From Bacillus subtilis (GTDB lineage Bacteria; Pseudomonadota; Alphaproteobacteria; Rhizobiales; Rhizobiaceae): 64,000 nt of DNA. The notes beneath the pieces were generated by a model. It saw only the letters and a list, made by a program, of their open reading frames with translations. It did not search any database and was not told the origin of the DNA. The stretch spans positions 62,001 to 126,000 of the forward strand of contig JAHREI010000002.1 in assembly GCA_021733665.1 (NCBI GenBank), in the 5' to 3' direction. A program made the translations under genes and the position numbers. Positions 56,162-64,000 of the stretch are shown here, one piece after another (the stretch's first letter is position 1; each line of letters begins with the position of its first letter).

Positions 56162-56238
56162 TGGTCGGAGCGAGAGGATTCGAACCTCCGACCCCCTGAT
56201 CCCAAATCAGGTGCGCTACCAGGCTGCGCTACGCTCCG
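56162..56238 (-). tRNA. tRNA-Pro (anticodon TGG)
   Basis: A 77-base cloverleaf on the minus strand. The acceptor CGGAGCG pairs with CGCTCCG, followed by A and encoded CCA. The anticodon arm CTGATTTGGGATCAG gives TGG. The T-arm GGAGGTTCGAATCCTCT is regular. Confidence 0.95.
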
Positions 56239-56335
56239 TTATCCTCGAGGGACAATGTGTGTCTAGAATTTTAAGTGCCGAAGTGCAAGAGGCAAAACAA
56301 CGGTTTTGATCGAAAATGCATGAATGTCACACTAT

Positions 56336-56373
56336 AAAAGAGGAGACAAAAGCATTGTTTTGTCTCCTCTTTT
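56336..56373 (-). terminator. Terminator after metC
   Basis: A perfect 16-bp stem: 56336-56351 pairs with 56358-56373, loop GCATTG, A-rich and T-rich at the ends. It lies 55 bases beyond the metC stop on the minus strand and could also stop transcripts the other way. Confidence 0.92.
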
Positions 56374-56427
56374 GATGGATTACGGTTTTTGCGGATGATT
56401 ACACCGTGTTTTTAAACAAAAACCATT

Positions 56428-57606
56428 TCACTGAGGCAGGGCAAGAGTGAGTCCCTGTTTCAGGTCGTTGATCAGATCCTGAGTATCTTCAAGACCGATT
56501 TGCAGGCGGATCACCGGGCCTTCAAAGCTCTGTGCTGCAACAGTGCGATCGCCGAGATAAACGTGCACGGCCAGACTTTCATAGCCGCCCCATGAGTAAC
56601 CGAGGCCAAACAACTGCAAACTGTCGAGTAATTTATGGGCTTCTGCGGCGCCGCCGGAAGCAAGAACGATAGAGAATACACCGCTGGCGCCTTTGAAATC
56701 ACGTTTCCACAAAGCATGATCGGGATGACTTTCCAGCGCCGGATGCAGAACGCGGGCAACCTGTGGCTGCTGTTCCAGCCAGCGGGCAATGGTCAATGCA
56801 CTTTGCTGGTGATGGTCGAGGCGTAGCCCCATAGTCCGCAAGCCGCGCAGAATTTGATAAGCATCATCGGAATTAACGCACATACCAAGGGCGGTGTAGG
56901 ATTCTTCCAGACGCTTCCAGCATTTTTCATTGGAAGAAATCATGCCGAACAGCACATCGGAATGGCCGGAAGGATATTTGGTGCCTGCATGGATACTGAT
57001 ATCCATGCCGAAATCCAGCGCTTTGAGGTATAGCGGTGTCGCCCAAGTATTATCCATCATGGTAATGATGTCATGTTCACGGGCAACCGCGACAATGGCC
57101 GGAATGTCCTGAATTTCAAATGTGTTGGAGCCCGGTGATTCTGTGAAAATAACACGGGTATTAGGACGGATCAGGCCAGCAATATCACCACCGATATGTG
57201 GTGGATAATATTCAACTTCAATACCGAGGCGCTTCAGCATTGAGTCAGCAAAGCGGCGTGTCGGATTGTAAATGGTATCCACCAGCAGGACGTGGTCGCC
57301 GGATTCAAGGAAGGCAAGCAAAGGCACTGTCACAGCAGCAAGGCCGGATGGTACGAGCAATGTACCGGCGGAGCCTTCCAGCTGATCAATGGCCTGGCAT
57401 AAAGCATCTGTCGTCGGTGTGCCGTGAGTACCATAGGTATATTTCTGGTTCTGGGATGCCATGGTCTCAGCATCTTTGAACAGCACGGTGGAAGCGCGTA
57501 CGACAGGCGGATTTACAAAGCCGTGAAATTCATAGGGATCATTGCCGCAATGCGCGAGCATTGTGTTGATTCCAAAATCTCCTGCCGGTTTTCCTGATTT
57601 GACCAT
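56428..57606 (-). CDS. metC: Cystathionine beta-lyase
   Basis: A 392-residue PLP enzyme of the Cys/Met metabolism family that splits cystathionine to homocysteine. The PLP Lys is in SIHAGTKYPSGHSD (near residue 210), with DNTWATPLYLKALDFG just before, and TYGTHGTPTTDALC near the N-terminus. Other members of the family, such as cystathionine gamma-synthase, cannot be wholly excluded, but the YSWGGYESLAVH motif fits MetC. A 10-bp inverted repeat lies 79-105 bases upstream. Confidence 0.93.
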   Translation of the reverse strand: MVKSGKPAGDFGINTMLAHCGNDPYEFHGFVNPPVVRASTVLFKDAETMASQNQKYTYGTHGTPTTDALCQAIDQLEGSAGTLLVPSGLAAVTVPLLAFLESGDHVLLVDTIYNPTRRFADSMLKRLGIEVEYYPPHIGGDIAGLIRPNTRVIFTESPGSNTFEIQDIPAIVAVAREHDIITMMDNTWATPLYLKALDFGMDISIHAGTKYPSGHSDVLFGMISSNEKCWKRLEESYTALGMCVNSDDAYQILRGLRTMGLRLDHHQQSALTIARWLEQQPQVARVLHPALESHPDHALWKRDFKGASGVFSIVLASGGAAEAHKLLDSLQLFGLGYSWGGYESLAVHVYLGDRTVAAQSFEGPVIRLQIGLEDTQDLINDLKQGLTLALPQ

Positions 57607-57685
57607 AAAAACGCCTCCTGCTGCTTGTTAGTCTGCACTTTCATAAATGAGTCTCATATTTGCAGGCAGAAATACGGAAGCCTTT

Positions 57686-57711
57686 TGTTGAAAAACATAT
57701 ATTTTTCAACA
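57686..57711 (-). promoter_or_regulatory. Palindromic operator candidate upstream of metC
   Basis: TGTTGAAAAA (57686-57695) pairs exactly with TTTTTCAACA (57702-57711), spacer CATATA. It is 80-105 bases before the metC start. The two-fold symmetry suggests a regulator dimer site; no regulator gene adjoins it, so this is an inference. Confidence 0.4.
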
Positions 57712-57794
57712 TATTGTTTGATTCTGTATGCCTGTCTGATTGGATATAAGACCGGATAGCTGGACTAGAGCATAATCCTTGTTTTTTGCCGAGG

Positions 57795-57866
57795 GCTTTA
57801 TTCTCCCTAAAGCACAAATCTGAGGCAGTAATTTCTAAGGTACAGAAATTACTGCCTCAGATTTGT
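57795..57866 (+). repeat. Perfect 23-bp hairpin next to the PAP2 gene
   Basis: 57814-57836 pairs without a mismatch with 57844-57866, loop AAGGTAC. Directly to its left is a second small hairpin, GCTTTA (57795-57800) with TAAAGC (57808-57813). The right arm ends 38 bases before the PAP2 start. It is either a long leader hairpin or a small repeat element. Confidence 0.8.
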
Positions 57867-57904
57867 ATTCAAACCGACATCTTTGTTGTGACTGTGAGTG
57901 GTTG

Positions 57905-58738
57905 ATGAGTTTAAAAAGCGAAATTTCAGAACTGAAAATGGCATGGCTGGCAGGTATGAAGCGCCGGAATTCTGAACAGAAAACAAGCGCTGAAATCAAG
58001 TTATGGCCATCGGTTCTGACCGTTTTAGTGCTCATTGCCATTATAGGCGCGGTCGTCTTACTGCCCTTTGATGCTACGCTGTCGCGACAGGCTGTTGCAT
58101 CGGACTGGCCTCCTTTCCTGATGCTGCGGGAAGTGACAAATCTTGTTTTGGCCGCTCCGTATGTTGTTGTTGCTGTGCTGGCAATTGCCGTAATGTTCGT
58201 TATGCGCAGCAGAGTACGGACACAGGAGGGGTTTCGCCTTAAAGTTCCGGAAATTCAGCACTATTATTGCCGCTTGGGTGCAATAGCGCATCATGCGATG
58301 TTTACCATTACGGCAATCCTGAGCGCGGGAATCATCGTCAATATTGCTAAATATATTGTCGGGCGCCCGCGTCCGCATCTTGTTGATACGGTTGGTCCTT
58401 TCGGTTTCAAGCCTTTTGATTTCAGCTATCATTATGTGAGCTTTCCGTCGGGGCATGCATGTACAGCCGCGGTACTGGCTACTCTGATTGGTTTATGGTT
58501 CCCGCGTTTGCGGATCCCGGCTTATGCGGCTCTGGCATTAATCGCTGTCAGTCGGGTTTTTGTTCGTGCACATTATCCGAGTGATGTCCTGATCGGTTTT
58601 ATGGTCGGCACCGTGACAACTTTGATTCTGGCTCGTTTTCTGGCGCAGATGGGGATACTTTTTTCTTTGCAGGAAGGGCAGTTGTTTCCGGAGCTCAAAA
58701 GCAAAATCAGAAGAAAAATCAAACAGGTCGCTATATAA
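57905..58738 (+). CDS. PAP2 family membrane phosphatase
   Basis: A 277-residue integral membrane protein with about six helices. It has the three-part acid phosphatase signature KYIVGRPRPHL, FPSGHACTAAVLAT and SRVFVRAHYPSDVLIG, with both catalytic His. It dephosphorylates lipid phosphates such as undecaprenyl or lipid A pyrophosphate; which one is not determinable. The start at 57905 is the first ATG beyond the hairpin; a TTG at 57863 lies inside the hairpin arm and is not favoured. Confidence 0.88.
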   Translation: MSLKSEISELKMAWLAGMKRRNSEQKTSAEIKLWPSVLTVLVLIAIIGAVVLLPFDATLSRQAVASDWPPFLMLREVTNLVLAAPYVVVAVLAIAVMFVMRSRVRTQEGFRLKVPEIQHYYCRLGAIAHHAMFTITAILSAGIIVNIAKYIVGRPRPHLVDTVGPFGFKPFDFSYHYVSFPSGHACTAAVLATLIGLWFPRLRIPAYAALALIAVSRVFVRAHYPSDVLIGFMVGTVTTLILARFLAQMGILFSLQEGQLFPELKSKIRRKIKQVAI

Positions 58739-59027
58739 GCAGGTCGATTTTCAAGCGCAGACCGTAGGACTATAGTCGGGGCTGAACACTTTTCCGTGTT
58801 TGTGCTCTTGACCTGTCGAAAATAATAGCTTTCGATAGACGGAGTTTATAGGCATCCGTTGCTGTCAGTACGGATAGCGACCTGATAAGTCCGGTAAAAA
58901 CCGGATACAGGCTGCTAAGGCAGTTGAATTATTTGGCGTAATAATCTTGCGTGCAGATAAGACTGAATGCGCAAATTGATTTTTGAATGCTGATTATAAG
59001 TTTAACGATAAAGAGGGTGAGCATCAT
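58739..59027 (+). promoter_or_regulatory. Multi-hairpin leader candidate of aapJ
   Basis: About 289 bases. The sequence shows TCGAAA (58816-58821) with TTTCGA (58830-58835), ATCCGT (58854-58859) with ACGGAT (58870-58875), and TCCGGT (58890-58895) with ACCGGA (58900-58905), and possible flanking CCTG/CAGG pairing that encloses the last. Such a series in a non-coding gap could be a structured 5' leader or a small RNA. The aapJ ribosome binding site GAGGGTGAG is at 59013-59021. No known riboswitch is recognised. Confidence 0.45.
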
Positions 59028-60059
59028 ATGAGAAAGTCAACTTTCCTCAAACTGGCCGGTCTGGCTGCTTTGACTTTTACAACCTCTGCGGCAGTTGCTG
59101 GCACATTGGACGATGTGAAGAAAAAAGGCTTTGTACAATGTGGTACAAATACAGGCCTTCCGGGGTTTGCTGCGCCGAATGATAAAGGCGAATGGTCCGG
59201 TTTTGACGTGGATTATTGCCGCGCTGTGGCTTCTGCTATTTTCGGGGACAAAACGAAAGCCAAATTCACGCCGTTGAATGCCAAGGAGCGTTTTACAGCT
59301 CTGCAATCCGGTGAAATTGACATTCTTATTCGCAACACCACCTGGACGATCAGCCGTGATACATCGCTCGGCTTGGAATTCGCCGGTGTGAACTACTATG
59401 ATGGCCAGGGTTTTATGGTCAATAGTAAGAAGCTTCCGGATATTAAATCAGCATTGCAGCTCTCCGGTGCATCAATTTGTGTACAGGCGGGCACAACAAC
59501 TGAAATGAATATGGCCGATTATTTCAAGGCCAATAAGATGGAATATAATCCGGTGGTCTTCGAGAAAATCGAGGAAGCGAATGCCGCTTATGATAGTGGT
59601 CGTTGCGATGCCTACACCACGGATCAGTCCAGCCTTTATGGCGTACGTTTGTCGCTTTCCAATCCGGACGACCATATGGTTCTGCCGGAAATCATTTCCA
59701 AAGAGCCGTTTGGCGTCGTTGTCCGGCAGGGTGATGCCCAGTGGGCAGATGTCGCGCGTTGGGTACATAATGCTCTTCTGAATGCTGAAGAAGCAGGTAT
59801 TACGCAGGCAAATGTTGAGGAAATGAAGAAGTCGGATTCTCCGGAAATTAAACGCCTTCTGGGAACTGAACCGGAAACCAAAATCGGGGTTGATCTTGGT
59901 CTGGAAAACGATTGGGTTGTAAAGATCATCAAAAATGTCGGTAATTACGGTGAGATTTTTGAACGTAATATCGGTACCGGCAGCCCGTTGAAAATTGCTC
60001 GCGGTATAAATGCATTGTGGACCAAAGGTGGTCTGCAATACGGTATTCCGATCCGCTGA
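59028..60059 (+). CDS. aapJ: General L-amino acid ABC transporter, binding protein
   Basis: A 343-residue periplasmic solute-binding protein. The signal peptide ends at VAG (MRKSTFLKLAGLAALTFTTS...). The mature start TLDDVKKKGFVQCGTNTGLPGF and FTALQSGEIDILIRNTTWTISRD, SICVQAGTTTEMNMADYF, GRCDAYTTDQSSLYGVR match AapJ of Rhizobium closely. It heads the aapJ-aapQ-aapM-aapP operon, with 337 bases before aapQ. Confidence 0.95.
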   Translation: MRKSTFLKLAGLAALTFTTSAAVAGTLDDVKKKGFVQCGTNTGLPGFAAPNDKGEWSGFDVDYCRAVASAIFGDKTKAKFTPLNAKERFTALQSGEIDILIRNTTWTISRDTSLGLEFAGVNYYDGQGFMVNSKKLPDIKSALQLSGASICVQAGTTTEMNMADYFKANKMEYNPVVFEKIEEANAAYDSGRCDAYTTDQSSLYGVRLSLSNPDDHMVLPEIISKEPFGVVVRQGDAQWADVARWVHNALLNAEEAGITQANVEEMKKSDSPEIKRLLGTEPETKIGVDLGLENDWVVKIIKNVGNYGEIFERNIGTGSPLKIARGINALWTKGGLQYGIPIR

Positions 60060-60396
60060 TTTTAAATCTTTATCCGGAAATGCGCCTGCATCACTTATGT
60101 GATGCAGGTTAGCTTTCTGTACCTGATTTTATGAATTTAATCGGTTTATTTTAATGGTTGGTCAAAAGAACCGCCATCAAGCAAAAACAAAATCTATCCG
60201 CCTGTGATTGCACTGCAGTTTCAGGAGCAGGGTATGTATCAAATTATAGCTGTAAGATTGTGTCTCATATTGGCACCAGCCGCATAGCCGAGCCCCCTGT
60301 TCAATAATTATAATTTTTTGTCCGGCCAAAAGAGGAAAACTACAGGGGGCATTTCAAATATCTGGTCAATATCTGACAGCAGAGAATGGGGTGCGC
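60060..60396 (+). promoter_or_regulatory. aapJ-aapQ intercistronic region with two inverted repeats
   Basis: 337 bases without a gene. Hairpin 1: CCTGCATCAC (60085-60094) with GTGATGCAGG (60099-60108), loop TTAT, right after the aapJ stop. Inverted repeat 2: GCCCCCTGT (60292-60300) with ACAGGGGGC (60342-60350), spaced 41 bases. The first is likely to protect or end the binding-protein mRNA so that it outnumbers the permease mRNA; the second may be an attenuator or operator. Confidence 0.55.
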
Positions 60397-61590
60397 ATGG
60401 CAGATCAAAGTACCGTAACCGGCAAACGACAAGAAACGCAGGTTTCTCTCCTTAATAATCCGAAAATACGCGGATTGTTTTATCAGGCAGTTGTTTTTAT
60501 TTCAGTTTTTGCTCTTGTTTATTGGATTATAGGAAATACGGCTGCCAATTTGCAGCGGCTGAATATTGCTTCCGGTTATGATTTTTTGAGGAGCCGTGCG
60601 GGTTTTGACGTGAGTCAGACACTCATCAGTTATGATGCGGATTCAAATTATGCGCGTGCCTTTCTGATTGGTCTGCTCAATACGCTTTATGTCGCGATTT
60701 TAGGGATTATTACGGCTTCGGTTATTGGATTCCTCGTCGGGATCGGACGGTTGTCGGGCAATTGGCTGATCGCTAAAATCTGCACGATCTATGTTGAAAT
60801 TTTCCGTAATATTCCGCCATTGCTGGTGATTTTCTTCTGGTACTTCGGTGTCCTGTCGGTTTTACCGGAGGTGCGCGGAAGCTATGCTTTGCCATTCGAT
60901 ACTTATCTGAATAAGCGGGGCTTCTTCTTTCCATCCATGATTTGGGAAGAAAAATCATGGCTCATTCTGGTAAGCCTGATTGTGGCGATAATTGCTGCTT
61001 TTATTCTTCATCGCTGGGCGAAAATGCGGCAGGTAAAAACAGGGCAGATTTTTCCGTTTTGGCGCGTTGCTTTTGCTTTGATCGTGGGATTGCCTGTTTT
61101 GACATTTTTTATCACCGGCATGCCGGTGAGTTTTGACGTACCCAAATTGGGAGCTTTTAATCTTTCCGGTGGTTCTCAGGTGAAACCGGAGTTTCTGGCA
61201 CTCTATCTGGCACTGTCCTTTTATACAGCTTCGTTTATTGCAGAAACGGTACGCGGCGGTATCAAAGGTGTGAACAAGGGGCAATCGGAAGCTGCAGCTG
61301 CACTCGGTTTGCGCAGAGCACAGGCAATGCGCTTTGTTGTGGTGCCTCAGGCAATGCGAATTATCATTCCGCCGCTTTCCAGCCAGTATCTGAACCTGAC
61401 AAAAAACTCCTCTCTGGCGATTGCTATCGGCTATCCGGATTTGATGGCCGTTGGCGGAACCGTGCTCAATCAGACAGGGCAGGCGGTTGAAGTCGTGGCA
61501 ATCTGGATGGTTGTTTATCTCGGCATCAGCCTGATTACGTCAGGTTTTATGAACTGGTTTAATGCGAAAATGGCATTGGTGGAGCGGTAA
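60397..61590 (+). CDS. aapQ: General L-amino acid ABC transporter, permease AapQ
   Basis: A 397-residue permease with an unusually long N-terminal half, as in Rhizobium AapQ. It has about eight helices and the BPD_transp motif with [30 protein letters not shown] (about 300-330), the site that contacts the ATPase. [17 protein letters not shown] is the family segment. The start at 60397 (ATG) is favoured over GTG at 60391. It ends one base before aapM. Confidence 0.94.
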   Translation: MADQSTVTGKRQETQVSLLNNPKIRGLFYQAVVFISVFALVYWIIGNTAANLQRLNIASGYDFLRSRAGFDVSQTLISYDADSNYARAFLIGLLNTLYVAILGIITASVIGFLVGIGRLSGNWLIAKICTIYVEIFRNIPPLLVIFFWYFGVLSVLPEVRGSYALPFDTYLNKRGFFFPSMIWEEKSWLILVSLIVAIIAAFILHRWAKMRQVKTGQIFPFWRVAFALIVGLPVLTFFITGMPVSFDVPKLGAFNLSGGSQVKPEFLALYLALSFYTASFIAETVRGGIKGVNKGQSEAAAALGLRRAQAMRFVVVPQAMRIIIPPLSSQYLNLTKNSSLAIAIGYPDLMAVGGTVLNQTGQAVEVVAIWMVVYLGISLITSGFMNWFNAKMALVER

Positions 61591-61591
61591 G

Positions 61592-62746
61592 ATGACAAAC
61601 TCAGACTACCATTATGTACGCTCGCAAATGGCTGAAGCAATGCCGGCACCAGCCAACCAAAAGGGTGTTGTCTCATGGTTGAGAGAGAATTTGTTCTCAG
61701 GGCCTAAAGACACTATCTTAACGGTGCTGGGAATCTCGCTGATTGTCTGGTTCTTGCCGGGGCTGATAAACTGGCTTTTTGTGAATGCCGTCTGGGTCGG
61801 GACAGACCGAACATTCTGTACCACAACAGTGCAGGGTGGTTTGCAACCGGAGGGGTGGTCCGGTGCCTGTTGGGCATTCGTTGATTCTAAACTGCAGCAA
61901 TTCCTTTACGGACGTTATCCGGTTGATGAACGTTGGCGTGTGCAATTGGTTACGCTGGTTTTTGTAATCTTGCTGGTGCCGATGCTGATTGGAAAGCTAC
62001 CTTATAAAAAGCTGAATGCGGTTTTGCTGTTTATCGCTTTTCCGGTCTTTACCTATATTTTGCTGGTCGGCGGTTCTTTCGGCCTTCGTTATGTTGAAAC
62101 GTCGCTTTGGGGCGGCTTGCTGGTGACAATGATCCTGTCATTGGTTGGTATCAGTGTGTCCCTACCTATGGGAATTTTACTTGCCTTGGGACGACGCTCT
62201 AATATGCCGGTTATTAAGGCGCTATGTGTCATCTTTATTGAGGTTGTAAGAGGCGTTCCTCTGGTCGCATTGCTGTTTATGGCCAGTGTGATGCTGCCGC
62301 TGTTTATGCCGCCCGGCACAAGCTTTGATAAGTTTTTACGAGCGCTGGTCGGGGTGTCATTATTTGCTTCTGCCTATATGGCCGAGGTTATTCGTGGCGG
62401 CCTGCAGGCTATTCCGTCAGGGCAATATGAGGGTGCGGATTCGCTTGGGCTGAGCTATTGGCAGAAAACACTGTTCATTATTATGCCTCAGGCGCTGAAA
62501 CTTGCACTTCCGGGCATTGTGAATACGTTTATCGGCTTGTTCAAAGACACAAGTCTTGTTTACATTATCGGCATGTTCGACTTGCTTGGAATCGTCAGGC
62601 AGAATTTTTCGGATGCCACTTGGGCAACGCCACAGACACCGGCCACGGGTCTTGTTTTTGCCGGATTTGTGTTTTGGATTTTCTGTTTCTGTATGTCGCG
62701 ATATTCGCTATATATGGAACGAAGGTTGGATAAGGGGCATCGCTAA
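61592..62746 (+). CDS. aapM: General L-amino acid ABC transporter, permease AapM
   Basis: A 384-residue partner permease. The EAA-type loop is [32 protein letters not shown], with [22 protein letters not shown] before it. The opening [20 protein letters not shown] is cytoplasmic. The ATG lies one base after the aapQ stop, so they are tightly coupled. AapQ and AapM form the transport path. Confidence 0.94.
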   Translation: MTNSDYHYVRSQMAEAMPAPANQKGVVSWLRENLFSGPKDTILTVLGISLIVWFLPGLINWLFVNAVWVGTDRTFCTTTVQGGLQPEGWSGACWAFVDSKLQQFLYGRYPVDERWRVQLVTLVFVILLVPMLIGKLPYKKLNAVLLFIAFPVFTYILLVGGSFGLRYVETSLWGGLLVTMILSLVGISVSLPMGILLALGRRSNMPVIKALCVIFIEVVRGVPLVALLFMASVMLPLFMPPGTSFDKFLRALVGVSLFASAYMAEVIRGGLQAIPSGQYEGADSLGLSYWQKTLFIIMPQALKLALPGIVNTFIGLFKDTSLVYIIGMFDLLGIVRQNFSDATWATPQTPATGLVFAGFVFWIFCFCMSRYSLYMERRLDKGHR

Positions 62747-62880
62747 GCAGTTGCAGAAAACGAGGAGAGTTTTTTGCGGGACTGTACAGATACGGAGATG
62801 GTTGTGCTTGCAAGAGCAAAACCGGAAAATTGGGAAATCATCCGCTAATTACAGGCAGATGATCAGTGAGGAAATAAAGC

Positions 62881-63687
62881 ATGAGCATGCAATCGGGCGC
62901 TTTACTGAAGCCGACGATGGAAGAAACGGGAGCAATCATGGAAGTATCCAAAACCGATGTAGCAGTCGATATTGTCGGAATGCATAAATGGTATGGTGAA
63001 TTCCATGTGTTGCGCGATGTTAATCTGCGCGTGATGCGCGGTGAGCGTATTGTTGTTGCTGGTCCATCCGGTTCCGGCAAATCCACTATGATCCGCTGCA
63101 TTAACCGCCTTGAAGAACATCAGAAAGGCCAGATCATTGTCGATGGCAAAGAGCTGACCAATGATCTGAAAAAGATTGATGAAGTGCGCCGCGAAGTCGG
63201 CATGGTGTTCCAGCATTTCAATCTGTTCCCGCATCTGACAATTCTGGAAAATTGCACACTCGCTCCGATCTGGGTTCGCAAAATGCCGAAGAAACAGGCA
63301 GAAGAAATTGCGATGCACTATCTGGAACGCGTGAAGATTCCGGAACAGGCCAATAAATATCCGGGGCAGCTTTCCGGTGGTCAGCAGCAGCGTGTGGCAA
63401 TTGCCCGCTCGCTGTGCATGAAGCCGCGCATTATGCTGTTCGACGAGCCGACCTCTGCGCTTGATCCTGAAATGGTCAAGGAAGTGCTGGATACGATGGT
63501 TGGTCTTGCTGAAGAAGGTATGACCATGATCTGCGTAACCCATGAGATGGGCTTTGCGCGTCAGGTTGCCAATCGCGTGATCTTTATGGATCAGGGGCAG
63601 ATTGTTGAGCAGAATTCGCCAGCCGAATTCTTCGATAATCCGCAGCACGAACGTACCAAGCTGTTCCTCAGCCAGATCCTGCATTAA
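62881..63687 (+). CDS. aapP: General L-amino acid ABC transporter, ATPase AapP
   Basis: A 268-residue ATPase. Walker A is [10 protein letters not shown] (near 61-70), Q-loop [11 protein letters not shown], signature [15 protein letters not shown], Walker [14 protein letters not shown]-loop THEMG. The sequence is highly like AapP of Rhizobium, which imports a broad range of L-amino acids with AapJQM. GAGGAAATAAAGC precedes the start at 62881. ATG at 62938 is a possible shorter start. Confidence 0.96.
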   Translation: MSMQSGALLKPTMEETGAIMEVSKTDVAVDIVGMHKWYGEFHVLRDVNLRVMRGERIVVAGPSGSGKSTMIRCINRLEEHQKGQIIVDGKELTNDLKKIDEVRREVGMVFQHFNLFPHLTILENCTLAPIWVRKMPKKQAEEIAMHYLERVKIPEQANKYPGQLSGGQQQRVAIARSLCMKPRIMLFDEPTSALDPEMVKEVLDTMVGLAEEGMTMICVTHEMGFARQVANRVIFMDQGQIVEQNSPAEFFDNPQHERTKLFLSQILH

Positions 63688-63702
63688 TTTTATGTAGATA
63701 TT

Positions 63703-63737
63703 AAAACACCCGCAATGAAAGTTGCGGGTGTTTTTTA
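63703..63737. terminator. Terminator after aapP
   Basis: AAAACACCCGCAA (63703-63715) pairs with TTGCGGGTGTTTT (63722-63734), followed by TT. It lies between convergent genes, so it may work both ways. Confidence 0.92.
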
Positions 63738-63741
63738 TTAT

Positions 63742-64000
63742 CTACTCGTCATGCGGGCCTTCGCAAAACTGGATACGATTGCCGAAAGGATCAATCACAG
63801 CCAGAATCCGACCCCATGATTGAGTTTCAATGCCGGGGCGCAGAAAACGATATTTACGGCTGCTGATTTCCTGATGCAGGCTATCAATCCCCTGCATACG
63901 CACAAAAATATTAGCGCCTGGGCTGCCGTCGCCGTGATGTTCGCTGAGGTGCAACACCAGATTGCCGCGCGAAACCTGCATATAAAGCGGCATGTTCTCT
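63742..64000 (-). CDS. VOC/glyoxalase superfamily protein (cut by window edge)
   Basis: The C-terminal part of a small VOC-fold protein. It contains RGNLVLHLSEHHGDGSPGAN and AVIDPFGNRIQFCE, which is the usual C-terminal beta-strand with a metal-ligand Glu. The frame stays open to the right edge, so the true start lies beyond 64000. It is most like the bleomycin resistance/glyoxalase group; substrate unknown. Confidence 0.82.
   Translation of the reverse strand, partial: ENMPLYMQVSRGNLVLHLSEHHGDGSPGANIFVRMQGIDSLHQEISSRKYRFLRPGIETQSWGRILAVIDPFGNRIQFCEGPHDE

Noticed and set aside
55657-56238. A tRNA-associated genomic island
   Set aside because: No integrase, no direct repeats of tRNA ends and no change in gene character across the two tRNA genes.
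57607-57813. SAM-II riboswitch before metC
   Set aside because: I looked for it because it is known before methionine genes in alphaproteobacteria, but the expected pattern is not present. Only the 10-bp palindrome is seen.

Overview
The window is a continuous piece of alphaproteobacterial chromosome, almost all of it core genome. The gene order rplI, DUF2232, rpsR, rpsF, then fabD-fabG-acpP-fabF-mltG-yicC-gmk, rsmA-pdxA-surA-lptD-lptG-lptF, pepA-holC, moaE-moaD-pgsA-uvrC and aapJQMP is typical of Rhizobiales. Two Omp25/Omp31-type porin-like genes, a DUF992 protein and a choloylglycine hydrolase point to Brucellaceae. Base composition looks close to half GC by eye, lower than I would expect for Brucella itself, so a relative such as Pseudochrobactrum, Falsochrobactrum or Paenochrobactrum is my inference. 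I see no prophage, integrase, transposase, CRISPR array or rRNA operon.

Layout. 1-1933 (minus): ribosomal protein operon with a structured leader upstream of rpsF. 2419-9372 (plus): fatty acid synthesis genes, then mltG and yicC; gmk follows at 10211. 9439-18968 (mostly minus): PRC-barrel protein, then rsmA-pdxA-surA-lptD-lptG-lptF (rRNA dimethylation, vitamin B6 synthesis, outer membrane biogenesis and LPS export). 19248-22687 (plus): pepA, an unknown six-helix membrane protein, holC and a coupled membrane-anchored unknown. 22760-31907: YheS-type ABC-F protein, DinB protein, ndk, YbaY-META fusion, moaE-moaD-pgsA and uvrC with a FolM-like reductase. 32441-34181: two Omp25-family proteins. 34291-48651: mixed metabolic and envelope genes, including RNase T2, rlmJ, a molybdopterin oxidoreductase, purM-purN, an AI-2E permease and hdaA. 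48714-55441: more accessory in character (methyltransferase-like membrane protein, YnfA, a duplicated Cys-rich secreted protein, bile salt hydrolase, orphan outer membrane protein, isochorismatase, orphan TagO/VasI-like protein, diguanylate cyclase). 55657-64000: two tRNA genes around an NDUFS4-like gene, metC, a PAP2 phosphatase, the four-gene aap amino acid ABC transporter and the start of a VOC protein.

The clearest unexplained structure is non-coding. A dispersed intergenic palindrome family has at least six copies, and its paired arms covary between copies, so base pairing is being kept. Other candidates are a three-way-junction fold upstream of rpsF, a perfect 23-bp hairpin before the PAP2 gene, a multi-hairpin leader before aapJ and two inverted repeats between aapJ and aapQ. 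I found no convincing new multi-gene system. The best protein-level leads are the orphan TagO/VasI-like pair, the duplicated Cys-rich protein and the uncharacterised membrane proteins around holC.
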